Program-made: the position numbers and the translations under genes
Notes under the pieces: generated by a model
Databases searched by the model: none
What the model saw: the letters and a program-made list of their open reading frames with translations, nothing else
Told to the model about the DNA's origin: nothing
Shown here: in pieces, positions 1-6,963 of the stretch
Layout: each line of letters opens with the position of its first letter
Numbering within the stretch: position 1 is the stretch's first letter
Assembly: GCA_012031455.1 (NCBI GenBank)
Contig: JAAUTM010000032.1
Coordinates: 1 to 9,455, forward strand
Origin: Phycisphaerales bacterium
Lineage (GTDB): Bacteria > Planctomycetota > Phycisphaerae > Phycisphaerales > Phycisphaeraceae
Length of the DNA stretch: 9,455 nucleotides
Direction of reading: 5' to 3'

Positions 1-1645
1 ATCGACGCGGTTCGCCCCAAATTTGTGGAAGGGTCGCAGGCCCAGGGATTGAGCCAGAAACAGGCCGACGATCTTTTTGATTTGATCTTGAAGTTTGCCG
101 GTTACGGTTTCAATAAATCGCATTCGACGGGCTATGCCATCATCGCCTATCAGACGGCTTATCTGAAAACGTACTTCCCGGTGCATTACATGGCTGCGGT
201 GCTGACGTACGAATCGGTCAGCACGGACAAGGTGGTGGAGTATGTGGATGAATGTCGGCGGGTGATGTTCCCGGATGGTCATCGGGGCATTGCGGTCAGG
301 CCGCCGGATATCAATTTGTCGGACATAGGTTTTAGTGTGGTGTACGACAAGGATGAGACAAGGGATGCCAACCACGGGCATATCCGTTTCGGGTTGTCAG
401 CGGTCAAGGGTGTGGGTGACAAGGCGATTCACGCAATATTGGAAGCTCGGCAAAAGGTCACCACTTTCACAAGTCTGCATGATTTTTGTGAACGGGTGCC
501 GCTGGGATCGGTGAATCGGGCGACGATTGAAGCCCTGATCAAGTGCGGAGCCTTTGATGCCTTGCATGGCACAGCCAACCGGGCGGCCCTGGTAGAGTCG
601 CTGGATGCGGCCCTGGCCGCGGGGCAGCGCGCGGCAGCGGATCGTGCCAGCGGGCAGATGAACATGTTCGGCATGATGGAACAGAGCGCGACGAAAAAAA
701 GTGATGCCAAAACCAGTGCGGAAGTTGTGTTGCCGAAGGTTGCGCCGTGGTCGCCTGCGGAACAACTCAAAAACGAAAAGATGTGCTGGGTTTTTACCTC
801 TCAAGCCATCCGCTGGAACAGCACCGCGACATCGTGAGAAGCTATGCCACGGCGGATGTGGCTCAGATCGATCAGCTTGCTGCGGATGTTGAAGTCGTGC
901 TGGGCGGAATGCTCACACGGGTGAAACCCACCGTGACCAAGAAAGGAAATAACCCAGGCTCGAAAATGGCAATGATCACCATTGAGGATCACAGCGGTGC
1001 AATTGAGGCAGTGGTGTTCAGCGATGCCTACGCGGTGGCAGCGGAGCTTTTGCAGCCGGATCGGATTGTGTTTTTGCGTGGCAAGGTGGATCGTCGTCGG
1101 GAACGGCCCAGTGTGATCGTGCAGAAGGTCATTTCCATCCACGATGCCATCGGCGAACTTACTCAATCCGTCATCATCCGTCCCGATCCGCAGGGACGCG
1201 AGGTCATGCCTGAAGGTACGCTGGAATTGCTGCGCGACTTGCTTCGTCAAACTCGATTTGTGGCCCCCAGCAACGGTCAAGCTAACGGCAGCAATCCCCC
1301 AAGCAATGGGGGCACCAAAGGATATGGTTACCAGCACAGTGGTCAAAGTCACCGCAATTTCAATACCGGCCCGCGCGTGCGGAGGTTTTTCTTGAAATCA
1401 CCCAGCAGGGTCAGCGGGTGCAGATGAAAATCAACCAGCTTCGCATCACACCCAGTGCCGATCTGCCCCAGCGAATCGCTCAGGTGCTGCGATCACAGAC
1501 CGATCAATGCTGTGAAATGCGTGGCCAGGCCCGGCTGCGGTTGACCCAACAATCTTCCCTGATCCACAAGGACACCCAGCCAGTCCAACGCCTTACACGT
1601 CAGGCTGAACCTGAAGAGTTCTGCGAATCGATTGATCGGTATTGA
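1..1645 (+). CDS. dnaE: DNA polymerase III alpha subunit, C-terminal part (5' end outside window; two frameshifts)
   Basis: This is the C-terminal half of the replicative polymerase catalytic subunit, which elongates DNA within the holoenzyme. It opens in frame 1 with the highly conserved FAGYGFNKSHSTGYA segment (about 91-135). A helix-hairpin-helix region (GLSAVKGVGDKAI, about 394-432) and the NRATIEALIKCGAFD segment follow. QMNMF (655-669) matches the internal clamp-binding motif of DnaE (QADMF in E. coli). Frame 1 breaks near 776-780: one missing A in the GAAAAG run moves reading to frame 3, where GFYLSSHPL continues the family sequence. An OB-fold domain follows (about 890-1140), then an Asn/Gly-rich linker (about 1263-1370). 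A second one-base loss near 1370-1385 moves reading to frame 2 (VFLEITQQGQRVQMKI), which ends at TGA 1643-1645. About 549 residues are present. Both breaks look like sequencing indels, because conserved sequence resumes at once. Confidence 0.95.
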
Positions 1646-1698
1646 GGAAGTGGTCGTGTAAAAAAGTGGTCATGAATTACCGGTGTTCGTTGTTGGAA

Positions 1699-3039
1699 TC
1701 AGGTCTGCGCAGCGGGGATTGCCTTGGCATCATCGGGCAGCAGGCGGCCGATGATTTTCGCACCCACCAGATCATCCCAAACATTCACAGTAGTTCGGCA
1801 CATGTCCAGGAACCGGTCCACTCCGAGGATGATGCCCACCGCAGCCATGGGCAGTCGATCGCTCCCTGAAAGGCCCAGTGAATTATTCACTGCTTCCACC
1901 ACCAGCACCAATGGTCACCAACCCGGCACTGGGGATGCCTGCCGCTCCGATGGCGGCGAGGGTGGCGGTGATGACCACGATGGCAAGTTCCACCGGACCG
2001 AGGTTGATCCCATAACACTGAAAGAGAAACACCACAGCCACGGCTTCGTAGAGCGCGGTGCCATTCATGTTGACCGTGGCCCCCAGCGGAATGACAAACC
2101 CTGCGGCACGGGGCGATACACCCCCCAACCGGGTGGCCACATCAATGGTCACCGGCAACGTGGCATTGCTGCTGGAGGTTCCAAAGGCCGTCATGAGTGC
2201 CGCCCGACAGCGGTGCATGTAGGTAAAGGGATTGGTGCGACCCAGCAGCCAAAGAGCCAGCGTCATCACGATCAGCGACTGAATGAGCAAGCCCCCCAGC
2301 ACGGTGATCACATACCACACCAGCGGCCCCACAAGCTGTACCAGACCCACTCGGCAAACTGTGGCAGCCACCAAAGTGAACACCCCCAGAGGCGCCAGCC
2401 AAAGCACCGCATCAACCAGCTTCATGATCGTCAGATAGATCCCTTCGACCACGGCCAGCACCGGCTGAGCCTTCTCGCCCACCAACGTAAGCATGACCCC
2501 CATGAGCAGCGAAAAGGCGATCACCGGCAAGACCTGACCATCAGCAGCCGCACCGATAGGATTGGCGGGGATCAACTGACCGGTGATGTTTTCCACAGCT
2601 CCCCAGAGACCTTTGCCCGCAGCAGTCTGGGTACGCTGGCGCACGGTGTCCTGACCTTCGTACATGGCTTCGCCCTGCTGGCGGATATCAACCCCCATGC
2701 CTTCGCCGGGTTGAATCAAAGTGACCAGCGTCACCCCTACCGTGCAGGCAATGATCATCCCTGCGAAGTAATACAGCATGGTCAGCGAGCCGACCTTGCC
2801 GAGTTTGCGAACATCGCCGATGGAACTGACCCCCATCACCACGGAGGTCGCCACCAGCGGAATCACGATCATCATGAGCAGGCCGATGAAAAGGTACGCC
2901 CGATGAACTCGAAAGTGGTGATCCAGCCGGAGGGGACCATCCCGCTGTGATGAATGAACAGTGCCTGCCCCGTTAAAGCACCAAGCACCAGCCCAGCGAC
3001 AATCCCGGTGGTAATGATCGTGTGTTTGTTCCAGGTCAT
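1699..3039 (-). CDS. Dicarboxylate/amino acid:cation symporter (DAACS family), two frameshifts
   Basis: This is a secondary transporter of the GltP/DctA/GltPh family, which takes up acidic amino acids or C4-dicarboxylates with Na+ or H+ across the inner membrane. Reconstructed length is about 446 residues, typical of the family. Visible hallmarks are the serine-rich hairpin motif [10 protein letters not shown] (about 2146-2178), the [12 protein letters not shown] segment (NMNGT at about 2057-2071) and the last-helix motif [13 protein letters not shown] (NVWDD at 1771-1785). The start is the second of two adjacent ATGs: AGGAG at 3046-3050 lies 6 nt from ATG 3039 but only 3 nt from ATG 3042. 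A missing T in the coding strand (A run 2889-2892) garbles the N-terminus, and an extra T (1910/1911) cuts off the C-terminus. Correcting both gives one continuous protein. The gene converges on dnaE and diverges from hemC. Substrate cannot be told from sequence. Confidence 0.93.
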
Positions 3040-3069
3040 CATTGGCTCCTGTAAGTTTCATCAGAACTT

Positions 3070-3101
3070 CGAGCGGCAGCGGGGGCTTAAAGTACCGCTC
3101 G
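3070..3101. repeat. Inverted repeat in the divergent symporter/hemC gap
   Basis: CGAGCGG (3070-3076) is perfectly complementary to CCGCTCG (3095-3101), with an 18-nt loop. It lies just upstream of the symporter start codon, so it could be a hairpin in that leader or a binding site for a regulator. No T tract follows on either strand, so a terminator is unlikely. The remaining divergent gap (3102-3210) shows only a weak TATAGT at 3192-3197 as a possible -10 for hemC, without a good -35. Confidence 0.4.
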
Positions 3102-3210
3102 TCATCACGTGCGGCTCCGACGAAACAGTTTGAATTCTCAACTGCACATCACCATGGATTATTCAATGCTCTACAACCTCGCTGAACTGGTTATAGTACG
3201 TTTTAATCAC

Positions 3211-3224
3211 GGAGTCACCCTTTG
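3211..3224 (+). promoter_or_regulatory. Shine-Dalgarno that selects the TTG start of hemC
   Basis: GGAG at 3211-3214 sits 7 nt before TTG 3222-3224. No ATG or GTG exists in the frame before the conserved IASRTSRLA segment, so the ribosome binding site supports TTG as the start. Confidence 0.65.
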
Positions 3225-4220
3225 CGGAAAAGTAAGCGTTCATTGGTGATAGCTTCCCGTACCAGCAGACTCGCCCGCGCGCAGACGCAGCTGGTGGCGC
3301 AGATGTTTGCGTTGTCAGACCCCACGCTGGAGATTGAGTTCCGCTGGATGGAGTCGGAAGCAGATCAGAAGCCCGACATGCCGCTGGCTCAGGCGGGGGG
3401 TAAGGGCCTGTTTGTGCGCAACATCGAAAAGTTGTTGTTGGAACATCAGGCCGATCTGGCGGTGCATAGTTTCAAGGACCTGCCAGTGGCGGGCCAGCCG
3501 GGATTGACGGTGGCTGCCATTCCTCCGCGTGCCGGTGTCTTGGATGTGCTTCTCTCCGGCGCAGGTTACCCCACGATCGCTGCCCTGCCTCCGGGCGCCA
3601 AGTTGGGTACTGCCAGTGCCAGGCGCAAGGCCCAGTTGCTGCACCTTCGGCCAGATTTGAATATCGAACTTCTTCGTGGCAATGTCGATACCCGTCTGCG
3701 GGCTGTGATGGACGAAAAACGGTTTGATGCCATCGTGCTGGCGCAGGCTGGGTTGGAGCGACTGCAAATCCAGGTTTCGGGCATGAGCGACCTGGGTGAA
3801 CAGGACATGGTGCCTGCGGCACACAAGGGGCATTGGCCCTGCAATGTCGGGTGGATGATCATGTAACACTGCGACGCTGTTTGCCGCTCAACGATGCGAT
3901 CAGTGCGTCATTGGTTCATGCCGAGCGTCAGGTGGTGGCCGGGCTGGGTGGGGATTGTCATGCGGCCATGGGGGTGCTGGCCTCATGGATCACGGTGGAC
4001 AAGGTGCATGAACTTGGGCCTTCGCATTATCAGGCGGATCGTCCCCCATCGCGCCAGGATCGCGGCCAGCCGCACATGCGTATCCGGGTAAGGGTGCTTT
4101 CCCTCGATGGCAGACAAATTGTGGAAGCTGACGACCACGCCCCGGTGCGTCATGCCACCAAGTTGTGAAACACATCATCAAGGATTGGTGGACCGCGGCG
4201 CGATGAAGCTGATGGGGTGA
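3222..4220 (+). CDS. hemC: Hydroxymethylbilane synthase (porphobilinogen deaminase), three frameshifts
   Basis: HemC polymerises four porphobilinogens into hydroxymethylbilane in cytosolic tetrapyrrole synthesis. Frame 3 carries the family motifs in order: IASRTSRLA (family TRGSPLA), VHSFKDLP with the catalytic Asp near residue 86, GTASARRKAQL and LRGNVDTRL. A missing base near 3819-3824 moves reading to frame 2, giving QGALALQCRVDD, HAERQVVAGL and LGGDCHAAMG. The Cys there (about residue 246) is the dipyrromethane cofactor attachment site. Frame 2 stops at 4168, but two more one-base losses (TTGGTG read as TTGTG near 4163-4165; a T run at 4185-4186) recover a normal C-terminal helix, TKLVKHIIKDLVDRGAMKLM, ending at TGA 4218-4220. 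The reconstructed protein is about 333 residues, slightly longer than usual. The last two corrections are inferred from fit and are less certain than the first. Confidence 0.92.
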
Positions 4221-4446
4221 AAGCAGTACAAGCCCGAAGTTACCAAGGATGATTAAAGTATAAGCCCTTACTTGCGCTGAGGGCTGGTGGCAAAAGGCTG
4301 GATTGCAGGTTGTATTCATGGCCTGCAACCCACACCGACGGGGTGGGGCTTCAACACATTTGCCCTTATTTTCCGTTATACTGATTCGTCCCGCTGCTAT
4401 GCGCAAGCGGATTATTTCAATCAACCCTGCTTTTGGAGATCGTCTC
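4221..4446 (+). promoter_or_regulatory. hemC-tpiA intergenic region with two inverted repeats and a possible -10
   Basis: This 226-nt gap has no convincing gene. AGCCCT (4263-4268) pairs with AGGGCT (4280-4285), and TTGCAGG (4303-4309) pairs with CCTGCAA (4322-4328). Neither has a following T tract, so they are not standard terminators. TATACT at 4377-4382 resembles a sigma-70 -10 box about 65 nt before the tpiA start, but no good -35 lies at 16-18 nt. An open frame extends upstream of tpiA through the gap. It encodes nothing family-like and I treat it as non-coding. Confidence 0.3.
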
Positions 4447-4449
4447 TTG
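4435..4449 (+). promoter_or_regulatory. Shine-Dalgarno that selects the TTG start of tpiA
   Basis: GGAG at 4435-4438 lies 8 nt from TTG 4447-4449. That start puts the conserved FVGGNWKMN at residues 6-14, as expected for triosephosphate isomerase. The ATG codons upstream in frame would add about 48 unrelated residues. Confidence 0.75.
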
Positions 4450-5211
4450 GCACGCAAATCATTTGTTGGCGGCAACTGGAAAATGAACCTCAACCAGACC
4501 GAGGCATCAGCTTGGCCAAGGGCGTGGCTCAGGGGTGTGCAGGCAAAACCAAATGTGGATGTAGCGGTGTTCCCCGCGCTGGTACACATTCAGGCTGTGG
4601 CCACGGCACTGGCATCGGTCAGTGGTCATGGTGTGAAGCTCGGAGCGCAGGATGTCTACACCCAGCCCAACGGTGCTTTTACCGGCGAAGTAAGCCTGGC
4701 GATGCTCAAGGATTTGGGCGTGCAGGTGGTGCTCATCGGTCACAGTGAACGTCGGCATGTTTTGGGTGAAAGCGATGTGCTGGTAAATCAGAAAGTTCGA
4801 GCCTCGCTGGAAGCAGGGTTTGAGGTGATTTTGTGCGTTGGAGAGAAGCTTGAACAACGTGAAGCGGGCATGACTGACTTCATCAACATGGCACAGACGC
4901 TTTATGGTCTGGCCGGGGTAAAGCCCGAGCAGATGAGCAAGGTCACCATTGCTTATGAACCGGTATGGGCCATCGGCACCGGGAAGACTGCCACGCCCGC
5001 TGATGCCCAAAATGCTCACAAGGCTATTCGCAGTTGCCTGACCGCAGTGTACGGGCAGGCCATTGCCGACGGTGTTCGAATCCAATACGGCGGTTCGATG
5101 AAAGGCTCCAACGCCAAGGAACTCATCGGTCAGCCTGATGTGGATGGCGGACTCATCGGCGGTGCCAGCCTCAAGGCTGACGATTTCATGGCTATCATCA
5201 ACGCGGCCTGA
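4447..5211 (+). CDS. tpiA: Triosephosphate isomerase
   Basis: TpiA interconverts dihydroxyacetone phosphate and glyceraldehyde 3-phosphate in glycolysis, in the cytosol. The 254-residue length is normal. Active-site residues are all visible: Asn10 and Lys12 in GGNWKMN, His99 in LIGHSERR, and Glu171 in AYEPVWAIGTGKT, which leads into the mobile loop. The phosphate-binding YGGS (214-217) and the GLIGGASL segment (235-242) are also present. Residues about 20-30 (SAWPRAWLRG) do not fit the family. Reading frame 3 over the same bases gives ISLAKGVAQG, which does. A base missing near 4505 and an extra G in the run 4532-4535 would explain this, and the two cancel so that the gene looks intact. secG follows 41 nt downstream, a pairing common in bacteria, so co-transcription is likely. 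Confidence 0.97.
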   Translation: MARKSFVGGNWKMNLNQTEASAWPRAWLRGVQAKPNVDVAVFPALVHIQAVATALASVSGHGVKLGAQDVYTQPNGAFTGEVSLAMLKDLGVQVVLIGHSERRHVLGESDVLVNQKVRASLEAGFEVILCVGEKLEQREAGMTDFINMAQTLYGLAGVKPEQMSKVTIAYEPVWAIGTGKTATPADAQNAHKAIRSCLTAVYGQAIADGVRIQYGGSMKGSNAKELIGQPDVDGGLIGGASLKADDFMAIINAA

Positions 5212-5252
5212 TGCTTCATTGTGTGATCATTGACAAGCGATAAAGGTTTAAC

Positions 5253-5672
5253 ATGCTGATGCTCGGTTCCATTGCAGTGACCATCATGGCGATTTTATTC
5301 GTCCTGGTTTGTCTTTTCATGATCATGGTGATCCTTGTGCAGAAGCCTCGCGGAGGGGGGCTGGTCGGAGCCTTCGGCGGACAGGGCGCTGCCCAGCAGG
5401 CCTTTGGCTCCAAGGTCGGTGATCTGCTGACGTGGTTCACCGTCGGCTGCTTCACTGCCTTTCTGTTGCTGGCCATCATGCTCACCTGGTACACCCGCAT
5501 GGATACCCAGGTTTACAACCCCCAGACTTCGGTTTCTGCTCCCATCACGATTCCTGCGCCACCAGCCGCAGCAACCCCGGATCCAGCCCCGACAACTCCG
5601 ACCCCGGAAAACCCGGCTCCGGTTCCGGCAACCCCAGCTACGGAAATGCCTGTAACGACCCCGCAACCCTGA
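5253..5672 (+). CDS. secG: Preprotein translocase subunit SecG with Pro/Thr-rich tail
   Basis: SecG is the small accessory subunit of the SecYEG channel in the inner membrane. It assists SecA-driven export. The 139-residue protein has two hydrophobic helices (about 6-28 and 62-80). Between them is the conserved cytoplasmic loop VQKPRGGGLVGAFGGQGA (29-46), followed by AFGSKVGDLLTWFT. After about residue 95 the chain is a low-complexity Pro/Ala/Thr tail of some 45 residues that the compact E. coli SecG (about 110 residues) lacks. AAAGG (5242-5246) lies 6 nt before ATG 5253, supporting this start over the second ATG at 5259. The gene follows tpiA closely and probably shares its transcript. The frame is intact. 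A T6 run directly after the stop has no hairpin before it. Confidence 0.93.
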   Translation: MLMLGSIAVTIMAILFVLVCLFMIMVILVQKPRGGGLVGAFGGQGAAQQAFGSKVGDLLTWFTVGCFTAFLLLAIMLTWYTRMDTQVYNPQTSVSAPITIPAPPAAATPDPAPTTPTPENPAPVPATPATEMPVTTPQP

Positions 5673-5766
5673 TTTTTTCTCGTGTTGTGACGCCCAGGGC
5701 TTGAGCCTGTATATCTTGCCCTCAATCAAACAGCATCCATTTGTGGGGGATTAAAATATTTTGTGT

Positions 5767-5782
5767 GGGAGTATTTCAGTTG
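5767..5782 (+). promoter_or_regulatory. Shine-Dalgarno that selects the TTG start of yicC
   Basis: GGGAG at 5767-5771 lies 8 nt from TTG 5780-5782. This start gives L/M-IRSMTGYG, the exact N-terminal signature of the YicC family. The A/T-rich TTAAAATATT just upstream (5751-5760) could include a -10 element (TAAAAT 5752-5757), though no matching -35 is visible. Confidence 0.7.
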
Positions 5783-6674
5783 ATTCGATCCATGACCGGT
5801 TACGGCGATGCGTCCGAGCAGGTGGATGGCATTCACTACAGTCTTGAGCTGCGCAGCTGAACAACCGTTATTTCAAAGCATCATTGCGTCTGCCTGATCC
5901 GGTGGCGGGGTTGGAGGCGGAGCTTGAAGCGGCCTTGCGGAAAAAATTGCATCGCGGATCGATCACCCTCACGGCTGGCATGGCTGATGCCGGTGCCCAG
6001 ACCATCCGACCCATCAACGAAAAAGCCCTGTCTGCTTACCTTGGACAACTTCAGGCTGTGCAACAGCGACTGGCGGCAAGCGGCCAACCCACCACACTGG
6101 ACCTGACCTCGCTGCTTTCGCTGCCGGGGGTGCTGGAGGCAGGCGACACTGGGGAACTGCTTCGCAAGACCGGCCGGTGTTTTTGAAAATGCTGGATCGG
6201 GCGATGGAAAATTGCTGGCCGATGCGGTAACCGAAGGCCGGACCCTTGCGGATGATCTGCGCAAGCAGGCATCGGTCAATTCACAGCAAGTTGGAAGCGG
6301 TGAAATCCCGTGCCCCGCTGGTGGTGGAGGAATATCACCAGCGCTTGCGCAGCCGGGTGGAGGAATTGCTCAGGCGAAGCGAGCTGGTGGTCAATCAAGT
6401 GGACCTGGTGCGTGAGGTTGCGGTATTCGCCGAGCGCGCGGATATCACGGAAGAATTATCACGCTTGTCGGCCCACTTGGCGCAGATGGAATCGGCCCTG
6501 ACCGCGGGAGATGGCGAACCTGCGGGAAGGATGCTCGAATTTCTGGGACAGGAAATGCTCCGCGAAGCCAACACCATTGGCAGCAAATCCAACGATGCCT
6601 CCATCGCCCGTGATGTGGTTGACATTAAAACCGCCATCGATCGCATCAAGGAACAGGCGGCCAACATCGAGTGA
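5780..6674 (+). CDS. yicC: YicC/YloC family endoribonuclease, four frameshifts
   Basis: YicC/YloC proteins are cytosolic endoribonucleases; E. coli YicC has been linked to turnover of the small RNA RyhB. The N-terminal signature IRSMTGYG and LELRS, then NNRYFKASLRLP, are separated by a one-base loss near 5855-5859 that creates a TGA. Frame 1 continues through LLSLPGVLEA and breaks near 6168-6174. Frame 3 gives RPVFLKMLDRAME. A missing A at 6208-6211 leads to frame 2, LLADAVTEGRTLADDL. An extra G at 6274/6275 returns to frame 3, IHSKLEAVKSRAP. From there the C-terminal DUF1732 region is intact, including FLGQEMLREANTIGSKSND, and ends at IKEQAANIE with TGA 6672-6674. The reconstructed length is about 298 residues, normal for the family. 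Recovery of family sequence after each break argues for sequencing indels. gmk, a common yicC neighbour, is not next to it here. Confidence 0.92.
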
Positions 6675-6726
6675 TGTTGCCTGCATCATCACGCTACAAT
6701 TCACTTAGGTTTCCCGGATTGTCAGC

Positions 6727-6963
6727 ATGAATGAAAGCAGACCAACTTCAGAGCCTGAATCCCTGGCGATGGGGATCACTTCCCCCCAAACATCCGGCAG
6801 TAACAGCGGGACCGGTCTTCCCAGTGACCCGGTGGTCGTCGAGCGCTCCCTGGGCCGCTTCGGGCATGTCGCGGGTGGTGGGCGTGTCGGGGGTCTCCGG
6901 GGTGTCCGGGGTTTCCGGAGTGTCTGGTTTGTCGGGTTCGCAACAGACGAGATGCGGGGGTGA
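6727..6963 (+). other. Probable N-terminal extension of the downstream phosphotransferase, frame broken twice
   Basis: ATG 6727 opens frame 1 with a hydrophilic Ser/Pro/Thr-rich stretch (MNESRPTSEPESLAMG...). This runs into a G-rich tract where frame 2 encodes six tandem VSG-like units (6884-6937). The phosphotransferase core is in frame 3 from about 6960. Two single-base insertions (near 6866-6882 and 6938-6960) would join the three pieces into one disordered N-terminal extension of roughly 75-80 residues. The alternative is that translation starts at GTG 6960 and this stretch is leader. No strong Shine-Dalgarno precedes either start. Confidence 0.45.
6880..6937 (+). repeat. 9-bp tandem repeat encoding (VSG)5-LSG in frame 2; overlaps a G-quadruplex motif
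   Basis: Six 9-nt units at 6884-6937 read VSG five times then LSG in frame 2. Differences between units fall at third codon positions (gtg/gtc/gtt, tcg/tcc/tct, ggg/gga/ggt), apart from the single Val-to-Leu change. That pattern indicates the frame is, or recently was, translated. The first part also holds four G runs (6880-6882, 6889-6893, 6899-6902, 6908-6911) with 5-6 nt loops, which meets the usual quadruplex pattern. Confidence 0.7.

Noticed and set aside
1724..2950. 408-codon open frame on the plus strand
   Set aside because: It lies entirely opposite the symporter gene, has a His/Arg/Gln-rich composition with no fold, and is a shadow of the real minus-strand frame.
4303..4446. Upstream extension of tpiA from an ATG at 4303
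   Set aside because: The added residues do not resemble the family, and a proper Shine-Dalgarno precedes TTG 4447.
4507..5085. 192-codon minus-strand open frame across tpiA
   Set aside because: Shadow frame; the plus strand carries all catalytic residues of triosephosphate isomerase.
5670..5680. T6 tract after secG as a terminator
   Set aside because: No inverted repeat precedes it, so there is no hairpin to make a Rho-independent terminator.
776..6275. Programmed ribosomal frameshifting or real pseudogenes in dnaE, hemC and yicC
   Set aside because: The sites share no slippery heptamer with a downstream structure, they occur several times per gene, and conserved residues are intact on both sides. 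Sequencing indels explain this more simply.
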